This document shows positions 1 to 5,173 of a DNA stretch of 5,173 nucleotides, piece by piece. Positions within the stretch are counted from its first letter, which is position 1; each line of letters begins with the position of its first letter. The notes under the pieces are model-generated. The model was not told the DNA's origin. It saw only the letters and a program-made list of their open reading frames with translations, and searched no databases. Made by a program: the position numbers and the translations under genes. Source of the stretch: Paracoccaceae bacterium (GTDB lineage: Bacteria; Pseudomonadota; Alphaproteobacteria; Rhodobacterales; Rhodobacteraceae); NCBI GenBank assembly GCA_024742655.1, contig JANSYB010000226.1, positions 1 through 5,173 of the forward strand, written 5' to 3'.

Positions 1-1007
1 ACCCCGGCGGCCACGAACATGTAGCCCAGCTGCGAACAGGTCGAATAGGCGATCACGCGCTTGATGTCGTTCTGCACCAGACCCACGGTGGCCGCGAAAA
101 ACGCCGTCATCGCGCCCAGTGCCGTCACGAAGGCCATGGCGTAGGGTGCGAATTCCATCACCGGCGACATGCGGCAGACAAGGAAGACACCGGCGGTGAC
201 CATCGTTGCCGCGTGGATCAGCGCCGACACCGGCGTCGGGCCTTCCATCGCGTCGGGCAGCCAGGTGTGCAGGAAAAGCTGCGCCGACTTGCCCATCGCC
301 CCGATGAACAGCAGGAACGCGATCAGGTTCGCCGCGTTCCATTCCGTCCAGAGGAAGGTCAGCTGTGTCCCGGCCAGCTCAGGGGCGGCGGCGAACACAT
401 CGTCGAAATTGATCGAGTCGGTCAGGAAGAACAGCGCGAAGATGCCGAGCGCGAAGCCGAAATCGCCCACGCGGTTGACCACGAAAGCCTTGATCGCGGC
501 GGCGTTGGCAGAGGGTTTGCGATAATAGAACCCGATCAGCAGGTAAGAGGCGAGGCCCACGCCCTCCCAGCCAAAGAACATCTGCGCCAGGTTGTCGGCC
601 GTCACCAGCATCAGCATCGCGAAGGTAAAGAGCGACAGGTAGGCAAAGAAGCGCGGCCGGTAGCTTTCCTTCTCGTCGTCGAAGTTTTCGTCATGGGCCA
701 TGTAGCCCATGGAATAAAGATGCACGAGCGCCGAGACGGAGGTGACGACGATCAGCATGGTGGTGGTCAGACGGTCCACCCGGATCGACCAGGCCGTGTC
801 CAGCGTGCCGGACTGGATCCATGTCAGGATATGCACCGGATCCGTCTGGTGGGCACCCTGAAGAAAGACGATCCAGCTCAGACCACAGGCGAGGAACAAC
901 AGGCCCGTGGTCACCCACTGCGCCCCCTTGTCGCCGATGACACGCCAGCCGAACCCCGCGATCAGCGCCCCGATGAGCGGCGCAAAGAGGATTATCTTGT
1001 AGATCAT
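1..1007 (-). CDS. nuoL: NADH-quinone oxidoreductase subunit L (NuoL), N-terminal ~335 residues; 3' end outside the window
   Basis: NuoL is the distal antiporter-like membrane subunit of complex I and carries one of the proton-translocation channels. I translated this frame from the ATG at 1007-1005 to the window edge and found no stop, so the gene is truncated only by the window. The protein starts [20 protein letters not shown] and is strongly hydrophobic. Family landmarks are all present: the TM5 glutamate in '[11 protein letters not shown]' (E148), D182 in 'NRVGDFGF', the TM7 lysine in '[19 protein letters not shown]' (K240), and '[19 protein letters not shown]' with H265. The last visible stretch, '[21 protein letters not shown]', is the conserved region near TM10. 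The usual length is just over 600 to 700 residues, so the C-terminal antiporter helices and the long lateral helix are missing here. The start lies 6 bp after the nuoK stop. Only a weak AAAGG (1018-1022) precedes it, so coupling to nuoK is likely. Confidence 0.97.
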   Translation of the reverse strand, partial: MIYKIILFAPLIGALIAGFGWRVIGDKGAQWVTTGLLFLACGLSWIVFLQGAHQTDPVHILTWIQSGTLDTAWSIRVDRLTTTMLIVVTSVSALVHLYSMGYMAHDENFDDEKESYRPRFFAYLSLFTFAMLMLVTADNLAQMFFGWEGVGLASYLLIGFYYRKPSANAAAIKAFVVNRVGDFGFALGIFALFFLTDSINFDDVFAAAPELAGTQLTFLWTEWNAANLIAFLLFIGAMGKSAQLFLHTWLPDAMEGPTPVSALIHAATMVTAGVFLVCRMSPVMEFAPYAMAFVTALGAMTAFFAATVGLVQNDIKRVIAYSTCSQLGYMFVAAG

Positions 1008-1013
1008 CTGCGC

Positions 1014-1319
1014 TCAGCCTTTCATCACGTTGACGTCTTCCACGGCGATGGTGCCGCGGTTACGGAAGAAACAGACCAGGATCGCAAGGCCGATGGCGGC
1101 CTCGGCGGCGGCCACGGTCAGCACGAACAGGGTAAAGACCTGCCCGACCAAATCACCTAGGAAACTGGAAAAGGCCACGAGGTTGATATTGACCGACAAC
1201 AGCATCAGTTCGATCGACATCAGAAGGATGATGACGTTCTTTCGGTTCAGGAAAAGCCCGAAGATGCCTATGACGAAGAGCGCCGCCGCCACCGTCAGGT
1301 AGTGTTCAAGTCCGATCAT
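1014..1319 (-). CDS. nuoK: NADH-quinone oxidoreductase subunit K (NuoK)
   Basis: NuoK (ND4L/Nqo11 homologue) is a small three-helix membrane subunit between NuoJ and the antiporter-like subunits, and it forms part of the proton path. The 101-residue product has the normal family length. Membrane segments lie at about 4-24, 28-50 and 60-86. The two buried glutamates needed for coupling in the family are both visible: E37 in '[15 protein letters not shown]' and E73 in '[15 protein letters not shown]', equivalent to E. coli E36 and E72. The ATG at 1319 has a good Shine-Dalgarno GGAGGG five bases upstream. The gene follows the palindrome-rich gap after nuoJ and ends 6 bp before nuoL. Its own strong ribosome site fits with its being the only gene here not coupled to its upstream neighbour. 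Confidence 0.98.
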   Translation of the reverse strand: MIGLEHYLTVAAALFVIGIFGLFLNRKNVIILLMSIELMLLSVNINLVAFSSFLGDLVGQVFTLFVLTVAAAEAAIGLAILVCFFRNRGTIAVEDVNVMKG

Positions 1320-1324
1320 CGTGT

Positions 1325-1330
1325 CCCTCC
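1325..1330 (-). promoter_or_regulatory. Ribosome binding site of nuoK (GGAGGG)
   Basis: GGAGGG is followed by five bases (ACACG) and the nuoK ATG. It is among the best Shine-Dalgarno matches in the window and confirms the 1319 start. Its first G is also the last base of the small stem at 1330-1342. Confidence 0.8.
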
Positions 1331-1342
1331 GGGCCGTGCCCG
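1330..1342 (-). promoter_or_regulatory. Small hairpin abutting the nuoK ribosome site
   Basis: CGGGC (1330-1334) and GCCCG (1338-1342) are a perfect 5-bp inverted repeat around a 3-base loop. On the transcript the hairpin ends at the first base of the GGAGGG ribosome site. The stem is short and could occur by chance in GC-rich DNA. A role in tuning nuoK translation is only inference. Confidence 0.35.
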
Positions 1343-1363
1343 TTCGTCTTTCTCTTGTCTAGT

Positions 1364-1384
1364 GCCCCGGGCCTGACCCGGGGC
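1364..1384. repeat. GC-rich palindrome 1 (8-bp arms, 5-base loop)
   Basis: GCCCCGGG (1364-1371) and CCCGGGGC (1377-1384) form a perfect 8-bp inverted repeat around CCTGA. The transcript would fold into a very stable GC stem. No U-tract follows: the downstream RNA begins AC UAGACAAG. It is therefore unlikely to be a classical terminator. From memory, the 'CCCCGGG-TCA-GGCCCGGGG' style resembles short palindromic repeats scattered between genes in Rhodobacterales genomes. Family membership was not checked. Confidence 0.7.
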
Positions 1385-1423
1385 CTTGTTCTCATGTGTC
1401 CCGGACCGGGTCCGGGTCAGGCC
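1370..1423. repeat. Long-range 12-bp inverted repeat enclosing palindrome 2
   Basis: GGCCTGACCCGG (1370-1381) and CCGGGTCAGGCC (1412-1423) are perfect reverse complements, separated by 30 bases. The left arm overlaps palindrome 1 and the right arm overlaps palindrome 2. The RNA can therefore fold either as two local hairpins or as one long stem, and the two structures exclude each other. The arrangement looks like two copies of one repeat unit in opposite orientation. Confidence 0.7.
1400..1416. repeat. GC-rich palindrome 2 (8-bp arms around one central base)
   Basis: CCCGGACC (1400-1407) and GGTCCGGG (1409-1416) are perfect reverse complements around a single G. As RNA the inner pairs must open to make a loop, leaving a stem of about five or six GC-rich pairs. 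It lies only 8 bp from the nuoJ stop on the transcript. Confidence 0.65.
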
Positions 1424-1424
1424 G

Positions 1425-2033
1425 TTACAGTCCCTGCCCCGGCTTGACGTCCTTCAGTTCCATCGCCTTGGCCGGGTCGCGGTACATCTGGGCCAGCACG
1501 TCCTGGCGCTTGACGTCCGAGCGGTGGCGCAGCGTCAGCACGATCGCCCCGATCATCGCCACCAGCAGGATCAGCCCCGACAGCTGGAACAGCAGGAAAT
1601 ACTGGTCATACAGCAGCATCCCGAGGGCCTTGGTGTTTTCCATGTCCTGCGGGGTGGCGGCGGCCCGGGCGGCCTCGGCCCCTTCGGAGGCCTGCCAGTT
1701 GCCATAGGCCAGGCCGAACTGCATCAGCAGGATCACCCCGATCAGCAGCGCAAGCGGCATGTATTTCGCCATCTCCGCCTTCAGCTCGGCGAAATCAACG
1801 TCCAGCATCATCACCACGAACAGGAACAGCACCGCCACCGCGCCCACATAGACTATGATCAGAAGCATCGCCACGAACTCTGCCCCCAGCAGAACGAACA
1901 GGCCCGCCGAACTGATGAAGGCGAGGATCAGCCACAGGACCGAGTGGACCGGGTTGCGGCTGATGACCGTGAACAGCCCGCCGACCAGCGTCGTGGTCGC
2001 AAACAGGTAAAACGAAAGTGCTGCTATGGTCAT
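1425..2033 (-). CDS. nuoJ: NADH-quinone oxidoreductase subunit J (NuoJ)
   Basis: NuoJ (ND6/Nqo10 homologue) is a membrane-arm subunit next to NuoH and NuoK. Its TM3 pi-bulge is thought to help couple quinone reduction to proton movement. The 202-residue product is of normal length for the family. Five membrane segments can be seen at about 3-23, 31-50, 54-77, 92-111 and 145-168. The conserved '[15 protein letters not shown]' follows TM1, and the hallmark TM3 motif '[17 protein letters not shown]' begins at Y62. The stretch from about 112 to 135 is an Ala/Glu-rich loop, and the C-terminus after 169 is charged and soluble. The ATG at 2033 overlaps the upstream stop in an ATGA, so translation is probably coupled. 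A purine-rich GAGGACGAG upstream is a mediocre ribosome site. Confidence 0.97.
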   Translation of the reverse strand: MTIAALSFYLFATTTLVGGLFTVISRNPVHSVLWLILAFISSAGLFVLLGAEFVAMLLIIVYVGAVAVLFLFVVMMLDVDFAELKAEMAKYMPLALLIGVILLMQFGLAYGNWQASEGAEAARAAATPQDMENTKALGMLLYDQYFLLFQLSGLILLVAMIGAIVLTLRHRSDVKRQDVLAQMYRDPAKAMELKDVKPGQGL

Positions 2034-2443
2034 GTGTTCTCGTCCTCGTCCTTGCCCTCTTGCAAGACCTCCTGTGCGAACTCCATCGCACGGGTCATCG
2101 ACGGGATGCCGGCGAACATCGACATCATCCCGATGGTCTCGGCGATCTCGTCCTTGGTGGCCCCGGCCTCGAGCGCGTGACGCACGGTCATGCGGATTTG
2201 CGTGTCGCTCTGTGCACCCAGCATCGTCAGCCCCGCCAATGTCAGCAGCAGCCGCGTCTTGGCATCCAACCCGTCCTTGTTCAACCCCTTGCCAAACGAC
2301 ATTTCCATGAAGTCCTTGGGCATGGTCGGCCAGAGCTGTTCCATACCCTTGGGCGTGAAGGATTCAAGCGTCGGGTTGAAGGCCTTGGCCATCTCCTGCG
2401 CCTGCCTCATCATCACCTCGAAGGGGTTCGTGGGATCGGTCAT
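2030..2443 (-). CDS. Carboxymuconolactone decarboxylase (CMD)/AhpD-like-fold protein, function unknown, inside the nuo operon
   Basis: This 137-residue soluble protein is not a complex I subunit. Residues about 50-127 fit the CMD family pattern: '[15 protein letters not shown]' (58-72), a helix ending '[18 protein letters not shown]' (88-105), then '[14 protein letters not shown]' (110-123). Residues 5-24 form a Met-rich, probably amphipathic helix ahead of the domain. The acidic tail is EGKDEDENT. There is no cysteine at all, so the CxxC peroxidase centre of AhpD is absent. The position where PcaC-type decarboxylases usually carry a histidine, before the 'RxAL' helix turn, seems to be T86. 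A catalytic role is therefore doubtful, and a binding, assembly or regulatory role is only inference. Both ends overlap their neighbours by 4 bp (ATGA with nuoI, ATGA with nuoJ), and no ribosome site is visible, so production is tied to the complex I genes. From memory, Paracoccus and Rhodobacter nuo clusters also carry unidentified frames, one of them near this position. Confidence 0.85.
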   Translation of the reverse strand: MTDPTNPFEVMMRQAQEMAKAFNPTLESFTPKGMEQLWPTMPKDFMEMSFGKGLNKDGLDAKTRLLLTLAGLTMLGAQSDTQIRMTVRHALEAGATKDEIAETIGMMSMFAGIPSMTRAMEFAQEVLQEGKDEDENT

Positions 2444-2934
2444 CTGTAGGGCGCATCCATTTCCAGGTTACGGGCGATCTCGGCTTCCCAGCGGTCGCCG
2501 TTCTCCAGCAGTTTCTGCTTGTCGTAGAACAGCTCTTCGCGGGTTTCGGTGGCGAACTCGAAATTCGGCCCCTCGACGATCGCATCCACCGGGCATGCCT
2601 CCTGGCAAAAGCCGCAATAGATGCATTTCGTCATGTCGATATCATAGCGCGTCGTACGGCGCGAGCCGTCATCGCGCGGCTCGGCATCGATGGTGATCGC
2701 CTGCGCGGGGCAGATCGCCTCGCACAGTTTGCACGCGATGCAGCGTTCCTCACCGTTGGGATAACGGCGCAGGGCGTGCTCTCCGCGGAACCGCGGCGAC
2801 AGAGGCCCCTTTTCATGCGGGTAGTTCAGCGTGGCCTTGGGCGCGAAGAAGTATTTCAGCCCCAGCTTGAAGCCGACGAAGAAGTCCTTGAGCAGGAAAT
2901 ACCCCGCGGCGCGTCCATAATCGATCTGCGTCAT
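2440..2934 (-). CDS. nuoI: NADH-quinone oxidoreductase subunit I (NuoI), 2x[4Fe-4S] protein
   Basis: NuoI (TYKY/Nqo9 homologue) carries clusters N6a and N6b, which pass electrons from NuoG towards N2 and the quinone. The 164-residue product has the length typical of alphaproteobacteria and mitochondria. An N-terminal amphipathic segment (about 10-32, '[20 protein letters not shown]') lies against the membrane. The '[23 protein letters not shown]' type region leads into two ferredoxin motifs: C65-C68-C71 with C75-P, and C104-C107-C110 with C114-P. In the usual bacterial ferredoxin arrangement C114 completes the first cluster and C75 the second. All eight ligands are intact. The start at 2934 has a good GGGAGG seven bases upstream, located in the end of nuoH, with a 3-bp gap after the nuoH stop. 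The stop overlaps the CMD-like gene in an ATGA. Confidence 0.98.
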   Translation of the reverse strand: MTQIDYGRAAGYFLLKDFFVGFKLGLKYFFAPKATLNYPHEKGPLSPRFRGEHALRRYPNGEERCIACKLCEAICPAQAITIDAEPRDDGSRRTTRYDIDMTKCIYCGFCQEACPVDAIVEGPNFEFATETREELFYDKQKLLENGDRWEAEIARNLEMDAPYR

Positions 2935-2937
2935 ATG

Positions 2938-3975
2938 TCAGCCTCCCATCGCGTAGCGGGCCCAGAAGGCACCGAAAACTTCGAACTTGGCCAGGAATGC
3001 CACGATCACCACCCAGCCGATCGACATGGGCAGGAACACTTTCCAGCCGATCCGCATCAACTGGTCATAGCGGTAGCGCGGCGTGATCGCCTTGACCATG
3101 GCGAAGATGAAGAAGAAGAACGCCATCTTGGCGATCATCCAGAACACGCCGTCCGGCAGGCCCGGAATGGGCGACAGCCAGCCGCCGAAGAACAGCAGCG
3201 ACGTCAGCGCGCACATCAGGAAGATGGCGATATACTCGCCCGCCATGAACAGCAGGAACGGCGTCGAGGAATATTCAACCTGGTAGCCCGCCACCAGTTC
3301 CGATTCCGCCTCCGGCAGGTCGAAGGGCGGGCGGTTGGTTTCCGCAAGCGCCGAGATGAAGAACAGAAAAACCATCGGCAGGTGCGGCAGCCAGTACCAC
3401 CCGAAAAAGCCGTAGGCGGTATCCTGTGCGGCGACGATATTGCCGAAATTCATGGACCCCGTGGAAATGATCACGCCGATGATGATCAGGCCGATCGAGA
3501 CCTCGTAGGAGATCATCTGCGCCGCAGACCGCAGCGAGCCGAGGAACGGGTATTTGGAGTTCGACGCCCAGCCCCCCATGATCACGCCATACACCTCGAG
3601 TGAGGAGACCGCGAAGACGAACAGGATCGCCACGTTGATATCCGACAGAACCCAGCCGTCGTTAAGCGGAATGACCGCCCAGGCCAGCACGGCCAGCACG
3701 AAGCTGACCAGCGGCGCCAGCATGAACACCGGCTTGTCCGCGCCGGCGGGCACGACCACTTCCTTGACCACGTATTTCAACGCGTCGGCCACCGTCTGCA
3801 AAAGGCCGTAGGCACCCACCACGTTTGGCCCCCGGCGCATCTGCACGGCGGCCCAGATCTTGCGGTCGCCGTAGACCAGGAACAAAAGCGAGACCATCAC
3901 GAAGCCCACAACGGCAAGGCATTGCGCAACGATCAGCACCAGTGTCCCCATCGGGGTTGTCAGAAATTCAGCCAT
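2938..3975 (-). CDS. nuoH: NADH-quinone oxidoreductase subunit H (NuoH)
   Basis: NuoH (ND1/Nqo8 homologue) anchors the peripheral arm to the membrane and forms most of the quinone chamber. I chose the ATG at 3975, which gives 345 residues ([14 protein letters not shown]...). It has the family length and a Shine-Dalgarno GAGGGA just upstream. The frame stays open a further 55 codons to an ATG at 4140, but that extension is polar, Arg/Pro-rich and overlaps the upstream gene, so it is spurious. Conserved regions are '[20 protein letters not shown]' (35-54), '[20 protein letters not shown]' (135-154) leading to E158, and the quinone-site loop with '[20 protein letters not shown]' (212-231). About eight membrane helices are expected, and the hydrophobic stretches agree. 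D37 stands where many homologues have Glu; as I recall, this is normal in the Paracoccus/Rhodobacter group. Confidence 0.98.
   Translation of the reverse strand: MAEFLTTPMGTLVLIVAQCLAVVGFVMVSLLFLVYGDRKIWAAVQMRRGPNVVGAYGLLQTVADALKYVVKEVVVPAGADKPVFMLAPLVSFVLAVLAWAVIPLNDGWVLSDINVAILFVFAVSSLEVYGVIMGGWASNSKYPFLGSLRSAAQMISYEVSIGLIIIGVIISTGSMNFGNIVAAQDTAYGFFGWYWLPHLPMVFLFFISALAETNRPPFDLPEAESELVAGYQVEYSSTPFLLFMAGEYIAIFLMCALTSLLFFGGWLSPIPGLPDGVFWMIAKMAFFFFIFAMVKAITPRYRYDQLMRIGWKVFLPMSIGWVVIVAFLAKFEVFGAFWARYAMGG
2942..2947 (-). promoter_or_regulatory. Ribosome binding site of nuoI (GGGAGG)
   Basis: GGGAGG lies seven bases before the nuoI ATG, within the last codons of nuoH. It supports the 2934 start. 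Confidence 0.75.
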
Positions 3976-3978
3976 ACG

Positions 3979-3984
3979 TCCCTC
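3979..3984 (-). promoter_or_regulatory. Ribosome binding site of nuoH (GAGGGA), deciding the start
   Basis: GAGGGA overlaps the TGA stop of the upstream lipoprotein gene, and the nuoH ATG follows within a few bases. This decides between the 3975 start and the longer open frame reaching 4140. Confidence 0.75.
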
Positions 3985-4384
3985 AAACCATCGGTATCCC
4001 GTTTGCCGCGCAATCGGCGGCGACGACTTCCGCGTCCAGTTTCTTGATCCCGCCGGGCAGGGCCGGCGAGATGGTATAAACCGCATCGGCCTTCCAGACG
4101 CCACCCCGTTCGTCCACATTCGTGCGCACGTGGCGGGCAAATCCGTAGCCGCGGATCAACGTGTATTGCGCCGCGGCGCATTCGGCATAGCGGTTGACAT
4201 CGTCAATCGTGCCCGCACCCGCCAGCGTGACGTGAAAATTCACCAGATCCCCATCCAGAAGACGCGTCTCGATCCCGCGATAATCCGGCGCCGCGCGGCT
4301 GACCGTATCGGTCTGCGCCTCGCCGCAGCCGGCCAGCAGGGCAAGCGCTGCCGCCAGGGGGGATATGAGGCATGCGCGCGACAT
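3983..4384 (-). CDS. Predicted small lipoprotein of unknown function between nuoG and nuoH
   Basis: I do not recognise a named family. The 133-residue product starts [20 protein letters not shown]. This is a lipoprotein signal: a short positive n-region, a hydrophobic h-region (about 6-16), and the lipobox L17-A18-G19 with C20 as the lipidated residue. The mature part of about 114 residues would lie in the periplasm, attached to a membrane. It is soluble and contains two further cysteines, C69 ('[21 protein letters not shown]') and C125 ('VAADCAANG'), which could form a disulfide. '[19 protein letters not shown]' (94-112) looks like beta-strand. The ATG at 4384 shares one base with the nuoG stop (TGATG). 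A GTG one codon earlier (4387) is an alternative start giving 134 residues. The gene ends 7 bp before nuoH. A link to complex I assembly or stability is inferred from position only. From memory, the Paracoccus nqo cluster also has an unidentified frame between the NuoG and NuoH homologues. Confidence 0.8.
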   Translation of the reverse strand: MSRACLISPLAAALALLAGCGEAQTDTVSRAAPDYRGIETRLLDGDLVNFHVTLAGAGTIDDVNRYAECAAAQYTLIRGYGFARHVRTNVDERGGVWKADAVYTISPALPGGIKKLDAEVVAADCAANGIPMV

Positions 4385-5173
4385 CACTCGGCGGCGACCG
4401 GCTGTTTGGCGCGGGCCTGCGCGTTGGCGCTCAACTCGGCCATCAACTCGCTGGCGCGGGCAATCGGATTGGTCAGGTAGAAATCGCCGATCGCCGCAAC
4501 CACGGCACCGGCCCCAAGCTCGACCGGGTCAACGGGCGTCCAGCCATTCTCGGGCACCTCGTCCACCTGTGCCAGATGGGGCACAGACGCGACCAGCGCG
4601 CGGCGCAGCCCGATCAGGCTGTCATATGGCAGTGCCTGGCCCATCTCGCCCGACAGCGCGCGCAGGATGGCCCAGTTTTCCTTGGCCTCGCCCGGCGGAT
4701 GCCCGGCGCGCAGCGCCAGTTGCGGACGACCTTCGGTGTTCACGAAGAGGCCCTGTTCCTCGGTATAGGCGGAAGACGGCAGGATCACGTCGGCCCGGTG
4801 CGCACCGCGGTCGCCGTGGCTGCCCTGATAAATCATGAAGGCGCCGGGGGCGATCTCGATCTCATCGGCGCCGAGATTGTAGATCACATCCGCCCCGTCC
4901 AGAGCCGCGGTGATGCCGCCCTCGGCGGTGCAGCCCGCATCCATCGCGCCCACGCGCCCGGCGGCGGTGTGCAGGACAAGCATCTTGCCCCCCACCTTTT
5001 CGGTCAGTTGCATGGCCATGCTCAGAACCGCGGGCCCGTTTTCACCCATCAGGCCACCCTGGCCCACGATGACCACGGCGCCGTCGGCGGGTGTCGCCTC
5101 GGACAGCATACGATTGAGGAACTTGTTGCGCGCGCCCAGCTGGGTCGCCTCGTAACTCAGCTCCGCCGGCGCG
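4384..5173 (-). CDS. nuoG: NADH-quinone oxidoreductase subunit G (NuoG), C-terminal ~262 residues; 5' end outside the window
   Basis: NuoG (NDUFS1/Nqo3 homologue) is the large iron-sulfur subunit of the NADH-oxidising arm. Only the C-terminal part is here. The frame is open from the window edge (...[31 protein letters not shown]...) to the stop at 4384, and the methionine at 5109 is internal. The visible part is the end of the molybdopterin-oxidoreductase-like domain and the complex I specific tail. Landmarks are '[12 protein letters not shown]', '[20 protein letters not shown]', '[20 protein letters not shown]' and '[20 protein letters not shown]', which align with the same regions of mitochondrial NDUFS1 ('YQGHHGD', 'ADVILP', 'YVNTEGR', as I recall them). 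The N-terminal cluster-binding region (N1b, N4, N5) lies outside the window. The stop overlaps the start of the lipoprotein gene. Confidence 0.96.
   Translation of the reverse strand, partial: APAELSYEATQLGARNKFLNRMLSEATPADGAVVIVGQGGLMGENGPAVLSMAMQLTEKVGGKMLVLHTAAGRVGAMDAGCTAEGGITAALDGADVIYNLGADEIEIAPGAFMIYQGSHGDRGAHRADVILPSSAYTEEQGLFVNTEGRPQLALRAGHPPGEAKENWAILRALSGEMGQALPYDSLIGLRRALVASVPHLAQVDEVPENGWTPVDPVELGAGAVVAAIGDFYLTNPIARASELMAELSANAQARAKQPVAAE

Larger units (their letters stand above)
1320..1424 (-). other. nuoJ-nuoK intergenic region, non-coding, palindrome-rich
   Basis: This is the only real gap in an otherwise overlapping or nearly abutting gene string. It holds three GC-rich palindromes, listed separately, and the nuoK ribosome site. 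I see no reading frame of note, no convincing -35/-10 pair on the minus strand, and no T-run after the hairpins that would make a classical intrinsic terminator. It is best read as a transcribed spacer that has acquired palindromic repeat sequence. Confidence 0.8.

Noticed and set aside
213..1160. Long plus-strand open frame of 315 codons opposite nuoL and nuoK
   Set aside because: It is antisense to two clearly conserved subunits. Its product is rich in Arg, His, Gln and Asp with no domain pattern, as expected from the reverse strand of GC-rich genes.
1364..1384. Intrinsic terminator between nuoJ and nuoK
   Set aside because: The stem is strong, but no T-run follows in the transcript direction, and essential operon genes lie downstream.
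1320..1424. Internal promoter for nuoK-nuoL
   Set aside because: No recognisable -35/-10 pair was found on the minus strand in this gap. An atypical promoter cannot be excluded by eye.
1386..2449. Plus-strand open frames (1386-2180, 2018-2449) opposite nuoJ and the CMD-like gene
   Set aside because: The His/Gln/Arg-rich low-complexity translation is an antisense shadow. The minus strand carries the recognisable proteins.
2776..3603. Plus-strand open frame of 275 codons opposite nuoI and nuoH
   Set aside because: It is a shadow of conserved genes. The product is charged and repetitive in composition, with no motif.
3976..4140. 55-residue N-terminal extension of NuoH
   Set aside because: The extension is polar and Arg/Pro-rich, overlaps the lipoprotein gene, and is unlike any NuoH. 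The 3975 ATG has a ribosome site and gives the family length.
4384..5109. Separate short gene starting at 5109
   Set aside because: The frame is open upstream to the window edge and reads as continuous NuoG, so the methionine at 5109 is internal.

Overview
The window is a slice of a respiratory complex I (proton-translocating NADH:quinone oxidoreductase, nuo/nqo) operon. All genes lie on the minus strand, so transcription runs from high to low coordinates. The DNA is GC-rich. The subunits have the alphaproteobacterial form: a 345-residue NuoH with a '[15 protein letters not shown]' loop, a 164-residue NuoI, and extra non-nuo reading frames between subunit genes. This suggests a Rhodobacterales/Rhodobacteraceae organism (Paracoccus, Rhodobacter or roseobacter type). 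That assignment rests on protein resemblance and gene order from memory, not on a search.

Layout in transcription order: the 3' end of nuoG (4384-5173, cut by the window edge); a small predicted lipoprotein of unknown function (3983-4384); nuoH (2938-3975); nuoI (2440-2934); a small cysteine-free protein of the carboxymuconolactone decarboxylase/AhpD-like fold (2030-2443); nuoJ (1425-2033); a 105-bp non-coding gap with GC-rich palindromes (1320-1424); nuoK (1014-1319); and the 5' two thirds or so of nuoL (1-1007, cut by the window edge).

The junctions are very tight: 4-bp ATGA overlaps at nuoI/CMD gene and CMD gene/nuoJ, a TGATG junction at nuoG/lipoprotein gene, and gaps of 3 to 7 bp at nuoH/nuoI, lipoprotein gene/nuoH and nuoK/nuoL. 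The only gap is nuoJ-nuoK. I see no promoter and no classical U-tract terminator, so the window looks like the interior of one long transcript.

Together the genes supply part of the peripheral arm (NuoG, NuoI: iron-sulfur electron transfer) and of the membrane arm (NuoH, J, K, L: quinone site and proton translocation). The most interesting parts are the two unassigned genes inside the operon, which could be complex I accessory or assembly factors, and the palindromic repeat cluster between nuoJ and nuoK. Everything else is conventional, and I do not see a wholly new system. Many long open frames on the plus strand are antisense shadows caused by high GC.
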